64,000 bases of DNA, taken from assembly GCF_000758585.1 (NCBI RefSeq), contig NZ_CP009281.1, forward strand, positions 3,286,001 to 3,350,000, in the 5' to 3' direction. Numbering within the stretch: the stretch's first letter is position 1; the number at the start of each line of letters is the position of its first letter. The notes under the pieces were generated by a model. The model saw nothing but the letters and a program-made list of their open reading frames with translations, made no database searches and had not been told where the DNA came from. The stretch is from Paenibacillus sp. FSL R5-0345. Lineage in GTDB: Bacteria > Bacillota > Bacilli > Paenibacillales > Paenibacillaceae. Shown one piece after another: positions 8,895-16,765 of this stretch. The position numbers were made by a program, and so were the translations under genes.

Positions 8895-9575
8895 GTGTCA
8901 AATGAACTTGAGCACTATTTGGACTATCCTATGGTAAAAATTCCGGCAGGAGAAATAGAATTAAGAGACGATAGAAAGAAAAGCAAATGGAAAGTTGAAT
9001 TAAATCCGTTTCTTCTTGCTCGATTCCCTGTCACAGTGGATCTCTACAATGCTATAACTAATAAAGAATCTAAATCACCAGAGGAAAATCTCAAGCCCAT
9101 GGTGGGTATTTCTTGGCATGATGCTATTTCCTTTTGTAATCTGCTATCCCAGAAGTCTGGATTGAAAGAAGTCTATTCTATAAGTGAAGATAGTGAACAC
9201 ATTATTTGTGATGGGGAAGCAGATGGTTTTCGACTCCCTTCTGAGGCGGAGTGGCAATATGCATGTAAAGCAGGGACTACCGGCTATCAATACGGTGAGC
9301 TAGATAAGATTGCTTGGTATAATGAAAATTCAGATGGCGAACTACATACAGTAGGGACGAAAGAACCGAATGCATGGGGGCTTTATGATATGTTAGGGAA
9401 TGTTTGGGAGTGGTGCTGGGATTTATATGATGAACAAATGTATGGCTCCTATCGAATTTTTCGGGGAGGCAGTTGGGCTGAAGTGGCCAGAGGTTGCGGA
9501 GCTACCTGTCGTCGTCGCAGCCACCCTACATTTAGTGTGGATGATCTTGGATTTCGTCTTGCTCGATCTTTATAG
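8895..9575 (+). CDS. Formylglycine-generating-enzyme-like (SUMF1 fold) protein
   Basis: I place the start at GTG 8895 because GGGAGGTGG lies at 8881-8889; the ATG at 8862 has no such site. The 226-residue product follows the FGE-sulfatase pattern: MVKIPAGEIEL, ARFPVTVDLYNAI, VGISWHDAISFCNLLS, FRLPSEAEWQYACKAG, GLYDMLGNVWEWCWD, FRGGSW and DLGFRLAR. The two active-site cysteines of true formylglycine-generating enzymes are not convincingly placed: near the C-terminus there is CGATC with different spacing. A role outside sulfatase maturation is therefore likely. No sulfatase gene is nearby. The function is unknown. Confidence 0.8.
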   Translation: MSNELEHYLDYPMVKIPAGEIELRDDRKKSKWKVELNPFLLARFPVTVDLYNAITNKESKSPEENLKPMVGISWHDAISFCNLLSQKSGLKEVYSISEDSEHIICDGEADGFRLPSEAEWQYACKAGTTGYQYGELDKIAWYNENSDGELHTVGTKEPNAWGLYDMLGNVWEWCWDLYDEQMYGSYRIFRGGSWAEVARGCGATCRRRSHPTFSVDDLGFRLARSL

Positions 9576-9709
9576 AACAATTCGTTTCCACATGAATTCT
9601 AGTACTTTATGCTGAACAGGTTGATATCAAAGATTTTATTTTAGTAACTGTAACCAACACAGAAAATGATTGTCTCTAAATTAGACTTACTTAAGGAGGT
9701 GCTTCTGGA

Positions 9710-10018
9710 ATTAGAAAGTTTGTAGCTATCTCCGCAGTAATTATTACTCTGTTCATTATTGGAATATACGCAGCACTTCAGTATAAATATAATACGCTTG
9801 AGAATAACTTGAGAGAATATTTGATAACAGTAGAAGGGTACTCTGAATCTGATTTACTGAGTGTAAAAGCTAAACTGAGCTCTATGCCAAAGTTCCCTGT
9901 TTATGTTAGATTTGCTAATGACCCAGATACAGATTATATTTTCACAGACAGAGATGCATCAGATTGGAAGCAACTAGATCCTAAGGAGCCGCAAAGATTA
10001 AAGAAGGTTAATCATTAG
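9710..10018 (+). CDS. Small membrane-anchored protein, probable ATT start (DUF3139-like)
   Basis: An AAGGAGGT at 9693-9700 is followed nine bases later by ATT 9710 and codons for RKFVAISAVIITLFIIGIYAA, a typical basic-then-hydrophobic N-terminus. No ATG, GTG or TTG lies in frame at that spacing; the next usable codon is TTG 9809, which would remove the membrane anchor. The ~102-residue product has one N-terminal membrane segment and a polar domain (EGYSESDLLSVKAKL, FPVYVRF, DTDYIFTDRD). It resembles small DUF3139 proteins of Bacilli, but I hold that loosely. A terminator follows, so it is transcribed alone. Function unknown. Confidence 0.6.
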   Translation: MRKFVAISAVIITLFIIGIYAALQYKYNTLENNLREYLITVEGYSESDLLSVKAKLSSMPKFPVYVRFANDPDTDYIFTDRDASDWKQLDPKEPQRLKKVNH

Positions 10019-10074
10019 TTGATATCTAGCAAATAAACCTGGATCAGAAAAATAACTGGCATTTCGTTAAGTTG

Positions 10075-10097
10075 ACCGCACAATGTGCGGTTTTTTC
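10075..10097 (+). terminator. Terminator after the small membrane protein
   Basis: The stem ACCGCAC/GTGCGGT with a three-base loop is followed by six T residues. Confidence 0.85.
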
Positions 10098-10127
10098 TTT
10101 GTGGACCTATCCAATGGAATTGATAAC

Positions 10128-10190
10128 TTGACAGATCTTATTCTTGCGTATACATTTGTATACATAACCATAACGTATACATATGTATAC
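10128..10190 (+). promoter_or_regulatory. Promoter with two palindromic operator sites for the exporter operon
   Basis: TTGACA at 10128-10133 is a consensus -35 box; the -10 region falls at about 10149-10156. Two palindromes sit on it. GTATACATTTGTATAC (10148-10163, near-perfect) overlaps the -10. GTATACATATGTATAC (10175-10190, perfect) lies 27 bases downstream, about where the transcript begins. This placement fits a repressor that blocks polymerase. Which protein binds is not evident; the nearby TetR gene has a different palindrome at its own promoter. Confidence 0.7.
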
Positions 10191-10210
10191 AAACCGAAGG
10201 AGGAGTAAAT

Positions 10211-10594
10211 ATGCGTGATGGACATTTCGGAAAACGCGGTCATAGAGAACATGGGGAACACAAAGACCACGGAGAGCATAGAGATCGCGAGCATATGAGC
10301 AGACATGGGATGGATTCTATGGACGGTCCCCCAAAAAGTGCTCAAACTTTTCGTCGCGGCAGAGCTTTAGCATTTTTGGAAAAGCTTAATGTGAATCGAG
10401 CCACTTTACAGCGGCAGCTGCAAACACCGGAGCTGGATTCGATTAAACAAGTCATTAGCGGTGAATTGAAGGCAACGGAAGCGATCATTGAAGAGTTTAT
10501 TCATATTTTTCAGATTCATGAAGTAACGCCGGAAGATAAGACTGTTGGCGAAATTAAAAAAGAGGAGAATGATCAAAAAAATGAAAACCATTGA
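10211..10594 (+). CDS. Histidine-rich small protein heading the exporter operon
   Basis: GAAGGAGGAG precedes ATG 10211. Residues 1-40 are packed with His, Asp, Glu, Arg and Gly (HGEHKDHGEHRDREH), a likely metal-binding or disordered segment. Residues ~45-105 form a helical domain (TFRRGRALAFLEKLNVNRATLQRQLQ...ELKATEAIIEEFIHIF) with a charged tail. I do not recognise a named family. The position, first in a co-oriented run with a nitroreductase and two ABC half-transporters and directly behind paired operators, suggests a sensor or accessory regulator of that operon. The helical part could be a DNA- or protein-binding domain, but no clear helix-turn-helix can be claimed. It overlaps the next gene by 14 bases. 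Confidence 0.65.
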   Translation: MRDGHFGKRGHREHGEHKDHGEHRDREHMSRHGMDSMDGPPKSAQTFRRGRALAFLEKLNVNRATLQRQLQTPELDSIKQVISGELKATEAIIEEFIHIFQIHEVTPEDKTVGEIKKEENDQKNENH

Positions 10595-11066
10595 TCTTAT
10601 TAAAACCCGTAGAAGTATTAAGCAATTTAAGGCGGATTCGATTCATGAGGATGATTTATTGAATTGGCTGGAAGCAGCTAGTTATGCTCCAAACCATCGG
10701 ATGAACGAACCTTGGGAACTCCTATTTATCGGGCCTGATACTAGAGCTAAATTAAAGCATAAGACGAATTTTGGAAGCGCTCCTGTCGTTCTTGCTATCT
10801 TATCTAAACCTGGTGCAACCGCGTTTGAACGTGACGAGAATGTTATGGCTGCCGCATGTTTCGCACAGAACTTCTTATTAGCTGCACATGAAGTGGGGGT
10901 TGGAGCATATTGGGCTTCTTTAGGTGCTTTGCCTCATAATCGTGAAATTCTAAGTGTCCCGCAAGATTACGATGTGATTGGAGTATTTGGTATTGGATAT
11001 CCGGAGGAAGTTCCAAATGCTAAGCCAAGAACACCGGTGAAATCAAAAATCACATATTTATCTTAA
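10581..11066 (+). CDS. Nitroreductase family oxidoreductase
   Basis: The product begins MKTIDLIKTRRSIKQFKADSI, the FMN-binding N-terminus of nitroreductases (IxxRRSIRxF). It continues with APNHRMNEPWELLFIG and AAACFAQNFLLAAHEVGVGAYWA, as in the family. I chose ATG 10581 by that alignment; ATG 10569 lies only one base after the AGAGGAG site. The 161-residue length is slightly short for the family. Members reduce nitro compounds, quinones or flavins with NAD(P)H. It sits between the His-rich protein and a heterodimeric exporter, so it may act on compounds the exporter handles. Confidence 0.85.
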   Translation: MKTIDLIKTRRSIKQFKADSIHEDDLLNWLEAASYAPNHRMNEPWELLFIGPDTRAKLKHKTNFGSAPVVLAILSKPGATAFERDENVMAAACFAQNFLLAAHEVGVGAYWASLGALPHNREILSVPQDYDVIGVFGIGYPEEVPNAKPRTPVKSKITYLS

Positions 11067-11077
11067 AAGGTGATGGA

Positions 11078-12817
11078 ATGTGGAAACTTAAGAGTTACTT
11101 AAGGCCATATTGGGTGTGGTCTGTGTTAGCACCACTTATGATGATGCTCGAAGTGTTTATGGATTTGCTTCAGCCTACACTAATGGCGAGTATTGTGGAT
11201 CATGGGATTATGACGAAAGATTTATCACATATTTATTCGACGGGATTGACCATGCTTGGAGTGGCATTTGTCGGTCTAATTGGTGGGGTGGGCTGCACCA
11301 TTTTTTCGAGCATCGCCTCACAAAATTTCGGGAATGATTTACGGATTAACCTGTTTGAACATATTCAGAAATTCTCAAACAAGAATCTGGACCAATTGAA
11401 GACGGGATCATTGATTACTCGCTTAACAAACGATGTGGTGCAACTACAAACCTTTGTTCAGATGATTTTGCGGAATATTCGATCACCATTGCTATTAATC
11501 GGCAGCTTGATAATGGCTATACGGATTAGTCCTTCGCTGACCCTTATCCTTGTCGTTGCCGTACCCCTGTTGGTTATAATATTGTATGGGTTAATTCGGC
11601 TTTCTTTTCCTCTGTTTGAGAAAATGCAGGTCAAATTAGACGGCGTCAACACAGTATTGCAGGAAAACTTATCGGGTATTCGTGTAGTTAAGGCCTTCGT
11701 CCGTGCTAAGCATGAACAGAAAAGGTTTAATACAGCCAACAAGGATTACACAGAAACAGCGATAAAAGCGGTACGACTAATGTCGTTGAATATGCCGCTT
11801 ATGATGCTTGTGCTCAATGCCAGTATTGTAGCTGTTCTTTGGTTTGGTGGGCTGCAGAGCTGGAACGGATCGCTGCCAGTCGGTCAGTTGATCGCCTTCA
11901 TTAACTATATCACCCAATTGTTGATGTCTATGCTGATGTTGAGCAATATGCTCACCTTCTTCTCACGTGCAAAGGTCTCAGCAGATCGGGAGAATGAAGT
12001 GTTTTCCACCATTAGTGAGATTACAGAAGCTTCCGAAGCTAAAAAAGATACCATAACTAACGGTCGAATTGTATTTGATAATGTTTCATTTGCCTATGAT
12101 ACTACGGATGAGAATCTTGTATTAGACGGCATTAATTTTTCTGCCGAGCCAGGTGAAACCGTAGCCATACTTGGAGCCACTGGTGCTGGTAAATCGACCT
12201 TGGTCAGTCTTATTCCAAGACTTTACGAAGTGTCCTCGGGCTCTATTACAATTGATGGTTCTGACACGCGGCAGATTTCTTTAGAACATTTACGCCGCAA
12301 GATCGGTTATGTTATGCAGCAGGCTATTCTGTTCAGTGGAACAATCCGGGATAATATCCGATATGGAAGACCAGAGGCTACAGATGAAGAAGTGGAACAA
12401 GCAGCAATAGCTGCAGAAGCTCACCATTTTATATTAGAACTTCCAGAGGGTTATGATACAGTGCTTGGCCAACGAGGCATCAACTTGTCTGGAGGGCAGA
12501 AGCAGCGGCTTTCGATTGCAAGAGCACTATTAATTCAGCCTACAATTCTCATCATGGATGACAGTACGAGCGCGCTCGATGCGGCGACAGAGTCGCGGAT
12601 TCGGCAAATGTTAAAAAAACGACTGAGCAATAGTACGAATATTTTGATTGCTCAGCGTGTCACATCTGTGATTGATGCGGATCGCATTTTGATTCTAGAA
12701 AACGGTCGAATCGCAGTACAAGGTACACATGATGGACTTCTGAGCAATAGTGAAATTTACCGAGACATCTGGAAATCACAGATGAAGGGTGAGGAGGTTC
12801 CTTATGTCAAAGCATGA
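11078..12817 (+). CDS. ABC exporter half-transporter, degenerate-site subunit (BmrC/TM287-like)
   Basis: Six membrane segments occupy residues ~15-300 and the nucleotide-binding domain ~335-575. The Walker A is GATGAGKST and the signature LSGGQ. The Walker B reads ILIMDDST, with Asp where the catalytic Glu normally stands. That substitution marks the non-hydrolysing site of heterodimeric exporters such as BmrCD and TM287/288. The partner is encoded next, overlapping by 14 bases, so the two should form one exporter, probably for drugs or toxic compounds. Start ATG 11078 has AAAGGTGATGG upstream. It lies in the operon starting at 10211. Confidence 0.9.
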   Translation: MWKLKSYLRPYWVWSVLAPLMMMLEVFMDLLQPTLMASIVDHGIMTKDLSHIYSTGLTMLGVAFVGLIGGVGCTIFSSIASQNFGNDLRINLFEHIQKFSNKNLDQLKTGSLITRLTNDVVQLQTFVQMILRNIRSPLLLIGSLIMAIRISPSLTLILVVAVPLLVIILYGLIRLSFPLFEKMQVKLDGVNTVLQENLSGIRVVKAFVRAKHEQKRFNTANKDYTETAIKAVRLMSLNMPLMMLVLNASIVAVLWFGGLQSWNGSLPVGQLIAFINYITQLLMSMLMLSNMLTFFSRAKVSADRENEVFSTISEITEASEAKKDTITNGRIVFDNVSFAYDTTDENLVLDGINFSAEPGETVAILGATGAGKSTLVSLIPRLYEVSSGSITIDGSDTRQISLEHLRRKIGYVMQQAILFSGTIRDNIRYGRPEATDEEVEQAAIAAEAHHFILELPEGYDTVLGQRGINLSGGQKQRLSIARALLIQPTILIMDDSTSALDAATESRIRQMLKKRLSNSTNILIAQRVTSVIDADRILILENGRIAVQGTHDGLLSNSEIYRDIWKSQMKGEEVPYVKA

Positions 12818-14657
12818 TAACGGCATGAACACTCCTCCGATCCATAGATCAGGCGGATTTGGTCCAGGAATAGGACCAGGATCTGGCCCCGGACGCGGCG
12901 CTGCTGTACCAATTGTGCGTGCCAAAAATCAAGCCAGCACGCTTAAACGTATCTGGACTTACTTGAATCGTCAGCGGTTTGGGTTAATTATTGTATATGT
13001 ATTTACGATATTAAATGCACTACTTTCATTGATCGGACCCTATCTCATTGGTAAGGCAATTGATACTGCAGTTATTCCACATGATTATCAGGGCCTTATT
13101 CGGTTTTGTGTACTCCTTATTGGTATCTATGGTCTAAGTAGTGTAGTTGCATGGGTGCAAGCATACGTCATGACATCAGTTTCGCAAAATACCGTATTTG
13201 AGCTGCGTCGTGATCTGTTCAGTAAGTATCAGCAGTTACCCATTAAATTTTTTGATACACGGGCTAACGGAGAATTGATGAGCCGAGCAACTAACGATAT
13301 AGAGAGCGTATCCAGCACACTTAATCAGAGTGTAACTCAATTGTTAAACAGTTTGATAACGCTAAGCGGTTCACTCGTTATTATGTTAATGTTGAACGTT
13401 CCGTTAACCGTAGTTTCATTAATCACGATCCCGCTCGTTTTATTGGCTAGTCGTAAAATCATAGGGTTAAGCCGAACTTATTTTAGAAATCAGCAGCGGC
13501 ATTTAGGTGAACTGGGCGGGTTTATCGAAGAAACCATCAGCGGACAAAAGGTGGTTAAACAATATAGCAGGGAAGAGGCAGAAGTTAAACGATTCCGTAA
13601 AATCAGCGGAGAGCTGAATAAGGTTAGTATCAAGGCACAAATCGTATCGGGTTTAGTTGGGCCTGTGATGAACATGATAAACAACCTTGGATTTGCGATC
13701 ATTGCCGGGGTTGGTGGCTGGATGGCATTCCATAACATGGCTACAGTAGGCATAATCGTTAGCTTCCTGACCTATTCCAAACAGTTCGGCCGACCCATTT
13801 CTGATCTTGCTAATCAGTACAATTTAATTCAATCTGCAATCGCCGGTGCGGAGCGTGTATTTGAGGTTTTGGAGATGCAATCCGAATATGGAGATGAGCA
13901 GAGTGAAGATCTGCCACGGTTAAAAGGGGAGGTTGTGTTCCGGGACGTTTCTTTTGCTTATAAGCCGGATTCCCCGATTCTGTCTGGAGTTACGTTTGAA
14001 GCAAAACCTGGAGAGAAAATTGCGCTTGTTGGCCCGACAGGAGCAGGTAAAACAACCATTGTTAACCTGCTGATCCGTTTCTATGATTTGAGTGGCGGCT
14101 GCATACGGATTGATGATCGCGACATCCGTGAGCTAGATAAAAATGCACTTCGTAGTCAACTTGGGATGGTGTTGCAAGATGCGCATGTATTCTCTGGAAC
14201 GATTAGGGAAAACATTCGGTTTGGCCGGCTCGATGCAACCGATCAAGAAATTGAACAAGCGGCGCGGCTAGCCAATGCGGATGCATTTATCAAAAGATTG
14301 CCGCATGGCTATGAGACTCTCCTCAATGCGGAAGGCAGTAATCTGAGCCATGGACAGCGTCAACTGTTAACGATCGCTCGCGCAATTCTAGCTGATCCAG
14401 CTATTCTAATCCTAGACGAAGCAACCAGTAGTGTGGATACACGAACGGAAATGCATATTCAACAGGCGATGAAGAATTTGATGAAGGGACGAACAAGCTT
14501 TGTGATCGCCCACAGGCTTAGTACGATCCAGGATGCTGATCGTATTCTCGTGATCCAGGATGGAGGAATTGCTGAGCAAGGAAATCATGAGGAGCTTCTT
14601 GCGATGCAAGGTGCCTATTACGAGTTATACAATACCCAGTTCAAGCGAGTGATTTAA
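12804..14657 (+). CDS. ABC exporter half-transporter, partner subunit (BmrD/TM288-like)
   Basis: The start is ATG 12804, six bases after GAGGAGG; an in-frame GTG at 12789 lies before that site. A Gly/Pro-rich cytosolic tail (~residues 18-32) precedes six membrane segments. The nucleotide-binding domain has Walker A GPTGAGKTT and a complete Walker B with catalytic Glu (LILDEATSSVD). The signature is altered to LSHGQ. This is the complement of the upstream subunit: one intact and one degenerate ATP site per heterodimer, as in BmrCD. The substrate is unknown. A strong hairpin follows and ends the operon. Confidence 0.9.
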   Translation: MSKHDNGMNTPPIHRSGGFGPGIGPGSGPGRGAAVPIVRAKNQASTLKRIWTYLNRQRFGLIIVYVFTILNALLSLIGPYLIGKAIDTAVIPHDYQGLIRFCVLLIGIYGLSSVVAWVQAYVMTSVSQNTVFELRRDLFSKYQQLPIKFFDTRANGELMSRATNDIESVSSTLNQSVTQLLNSLITLSGSLVIMLMLNVPLTVVSLITIPLVLLASRKIIGLSRTYFRNQQRHLGELGGFIEETISGQKVVKQYSREEAEVKRFRKISGELNKVSIKAQIVSGLVGPVMNMINNLGFAIIAGVGGWMAFHNMATVGIIVSFLTYSKQFGRPISDLANQYNLIQSAIAGAERVFEVLEMQSEYGDEQSEDLPRLKGEVVFRDVSFAYKPDSPILSGVTFEAKPGEKIALVGPTGAGKTTIVNLLIRFYDLSGGCIRIDDRDIRELDKNALRSQLGMVLQDAHVFSGTIRENIRFGRLDATDQEIEQAARLANADAFIKRLPHGYETLLNAEGSNLSHGQRQLLTIARAILADPAILILDEATSSVDTRTEMHIQQAMKNLMKGRTSFVIAHRLSTIQDADRILVIQDGGIAEQGNHEELLAMQGAYYELYNTQFKRVI

Positions 14658-14668
14658 AGGAATATATA

Positions 14669-14712
14669 AAGAGCAACGATTCATTCATTTATGGAGAATC
14701 GCTGCTCTTTTT
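14669..14712 (+). terminator. Terminator of the exporter operon
   Basis: A long stem (AGAGCAACGATTC with GAATCGCTGCTCT) is followed by six T residues. It lies between convergent genes and may also serve the TetR gene. Confidence 0.85.
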
Positions 14713-14736
14713 TATATCTGTACCGTACTGTCAAAG

Positions 14737-15294
14737 CTATAAATTCCGCTCTAACAATGTTCCAAGCTGTTCAGCCAAGACTTGATGTGTCACTGGCTTC
14801 TCATTCTTGAACCACCATTCCACTACACCTGCATAAGCCGATGCAACAAAATTAATAATAATCTCCTCATTTAATCCCTGATTTATCCCTTCCGTTACAT
14901 TTACTTCATGTCGAAACTCATTTTGAAGAAAAGCTAAGAACCGATTCCGGAAATAAGGAGCGCCCTTGCTCGCCAGCATCATAGAGAAAAAAGAATAATG
15001 CTGATCGAAGTATTCCGTCCATTTCAACGTGGCTTCGATAAAATCTAATTCCGCTGCAGATTCGCAAAGTACTCTAAGAACTTCTATATGTTCCTCGATA
15101 AGCTTATCTAACAAATCATATTTATCCAGATAATGAAGATAAATGGTTCCTCGGCTTACATTAGCCTTGTCAGAGAGTTCCTGTATGGTAATCTCGTCAA
15201 AATTCTTCTCGGACATCAGTTCTATAACAGCTCTCTTAAGTGCTTCTTGTGATTTGAGAATCCTTCTATCCACTTTAGGCAAGCGAGTTTTCAC
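14737..15294 (-). CDS. TetR family transcriptional regulator
   Basis: The N-terminal helix-turn-helix is clear: FDEITIQELSDKANVSRGTIYLHYLDKYDLLDKLI. The C-terminal ligand domain is generic, and the 185-residue length is normal. GTG 15294 is the only sensible start, with a weak binding site. A palindrome at 15331-15348, just upstream, is the likely operator for its own promoter and for the divergent genes. Those are now remnants of a short-chain dehydrogenase and a RibD/DHFR-like protein, so the regulator may have lost its original targets. It is convergent with the ABC exporter operon, whose promoter carries a different palindrome. Confidence 0.88.
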   Translation of the reverse strand: MKTRLPKVDRRILKSQEALKRAVIELMSEKNFDEITIQELSDKANVSRGTIYLHYLDKYDLLDKLIEEHIEVLRVLCESAAELDFIEATLKWTEYFDQHYSFFSMMLASKGAPYFRNRFLAFLQNEFRHEVNVTEGINQGLNEEIIINFVASAYAGVVEWWFKNEKPVTHQVLAEQLGTLLERNL

Positions 15295-15330
15295 CTTACT
15301 TTCTATAATTAATGAACATTTCTATAGAAC

Positions 15331-15348
15331 CTGTTCAGTATTGAACAG
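15331..15348. promoter_or_regulatory. Palindromic operator between tetR and the SDR remnant
   Basis: CTTGTTCA-type dyad: CTGTTCAGTATTGAACAG has seven-base arms around a four-base centre. It lies 37 bases upstream of the tetR start, where TetR repressors commonly bind. Confidence 0.6.
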
Positions 15349-15452
15349 AACGTGCACATCGTACAATTGAATGTCATCTATAACTGTTTATAATAATAGA
15401 CTATAGTCCATTAATGAATCAACATACATTATCGAAAGGGTGTTTTCATATC

Positions 15453-15535
15453 ATGTCCGAAATCCGAGATAAAGTTGTAATTACGGTGTAGCGATCAATG
15501 AAATGATTATACGTCCAACCATTCAAGTAGGATAA
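15453..15535 (+). pseudogene. Short-chain dehydrogenase remnant, interior deleted
   Basis: ATG 15453 opens MSEIRDKVVIT, the usual start of a short-chain dehydrogenase/reductase. After one more codon the frame stops. In the next frame the sequence is VAINEMIIRPTIQVG and a stop, the usual end of the same family. About 220 interior residues are missing, so this is a precise internal deletion. Confidence 0.75.
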
Positions 15536-15547
15536 AAAGGAATCTTT

Positions 15548-15895
15548 ATGGATAGACCCTATATTATTTCCCATATGCTAAGTATGCAGTTGCCGTGGAT
15601 TCTTTTGGAGAATTAGGATGGACCCAAAATTATATTTCAGAGGGAAGTAACAGTTCGTTGAAGTGCTTACGGAGCAGGTATCTGACGCTTATCTAGCTCA
15701 TCTGAAGAAATTAGGAATATCTTATATTTTTGGAGGATTAAAAAATTGGATTTTGCTGTAGTGGTAGAAAAGCTGAAACAATTATTTTTAATTGATGAGT
15801 TATTGCTAGAGCGTTGGGGTGTTCTTAAATGGCTCCTTTCTGAATGAAGACTTAATTGATGAATTGAGCCTGGTCTTCCTATTTATTTTCATTAA
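15548..15895 (+). pseudogene. RibD C-terminal/dihydrofolate-reductase-like remnant
   Basis: Pieces in three frames match one family: MDRPYIISHML at 15548, YAKYAVAVDSFGELGWTQNYISE, VLTEQVSDAYLAHLKKLGISYIFGG, LDFAVVVEKLKQLFLIDELLLE, then GVLNGSFLNEDLIDELSLV. The order is that of a RibD_C/dihydrofolate-reductase-like reductase. Several frameshifts and an N-terminal deletion make it non-functional. Its end runs into the convergent lipoprotein gene. Confidence 0.75.
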
Positions 15896-16424
15896 ATACT
15901 TGTTGAGCAGTGCTAAGGATCGTATCCTCATCCAAACTGTTAAATTTTAAAGTGATTGAACCTTTTGAAGCATTGAATACTAAAAACGTATAATCACTAT
16001 TTTTTATTTTTTGTACCTGATTTCCGCTAACATCAATAATATCAGCATCGTTCAAATCCACTTGAGTATTGGTATAGGTTATTTCAATGAGTGTTTCTCC
16101 TTGAAAAGGTCCGTAGATGATTTCTCTTTCATTGGACGCTTTTTGTTCCTTTGTTAACATCTCCAGCTTCCCTTTGTTTTTCGTATATGTGACTAAAACT
16201 TCTTGATTATCCCCAATGAAGTTGCCTTCTTTGTCCTTTGGAGGAAATTTATGCTGTATATAACTAACTTCATATCCGTCTAGTGTAGGGATACTAAATG
16301 ATGATGCTAAAGCACTCACTTGCGCCTGTGCTTTAGCTATTTCATCGTTGGAACCATCCTTTTGACATCCTGATATTAAAAATATAATTGCAGCAATAAA
16401 AAATATATATCCAAATTTGTTCAT
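15879..16424 (-). CDS. Putative lipoprotein of unknown function
   Basis: The N-terminus MNKFGYIFFIAAIIFLISGC is a lipoprotein signal peptide with lipobox LISGC, so the mature protein should be anchored on the outer face of the membrane. The remaining ~160 residues are polar and beta-rich (DGYEVSYIQHKFPP, VLVTYTKNKGKLEML, LIEITYTNTQVDL, SITLKFNSLDEDTILSTAQQ). I do not recognise the family. Start ATG 16424 has AGAGGTG upstream. It is monocistronic. Confidence 0.7.
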   Translation of the reverse strand: MNKFGYIFFIAAIIFLISGCQKDGSNDEIAKAQAQVSALASSFSIPTLDGYEVSYIQHKFPPKDKEGNFIGDNQEVLVTYTKNKGKLEMLTKEQKASNEREIIYGPFQGETLIEITYTNTQVDLNDADIIDVSGNQVQKIKNSDYTFLVFNASKGSITLKFNSLDEDTILSTAQQVFNENK

Positions 16425-16765
16425 GAAATCACCTCTAATGATTTGAATTAAATACTAATGGGCAATATTAATAGTCCGTAGATATACTTCAGTTACATTC
16501 CTCTCAATCCTCTGAATATCCCTAAATATGGAATAATTGAATATACGCTGTGAAAGTGAATTTGTTGCACTAAACTCCTTCTTAGTTCAATGAGAAAATG
16601 CTGAACAATGAAGCTTGGTGTTCGTGTCCGTCATAGAGATGTTAGAATTCGCCCATGTCTAAGAACGCCAGAGTAAATCGTCTTCTGACGGTCTCGTATA
16701 ACTAATACACATATTTGGTCGTTAATTTGATTAAACATAGCTAGTAAATAAGAAATTACATAGTC
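16425..16765. other. Intergenic stretch without a recognisable gene
   Basis: The promoter of the lipoprotein gene must lie at the left end. I see only a small imperfect inverted repeat near 16569-16590 (ACTAA...TTAGT) and no coding signal on either strand. Confidence 0.5.

Noticed and set aside
10128-10594. The first gene of the exporter operon as a BmrB-like leader peptide
   Set aside because: BmrB is a short attenuator peptide with an overlapping terminator. This protein has 127 residues, a structured-looking domain and no attenuator hairpin before the next gene.
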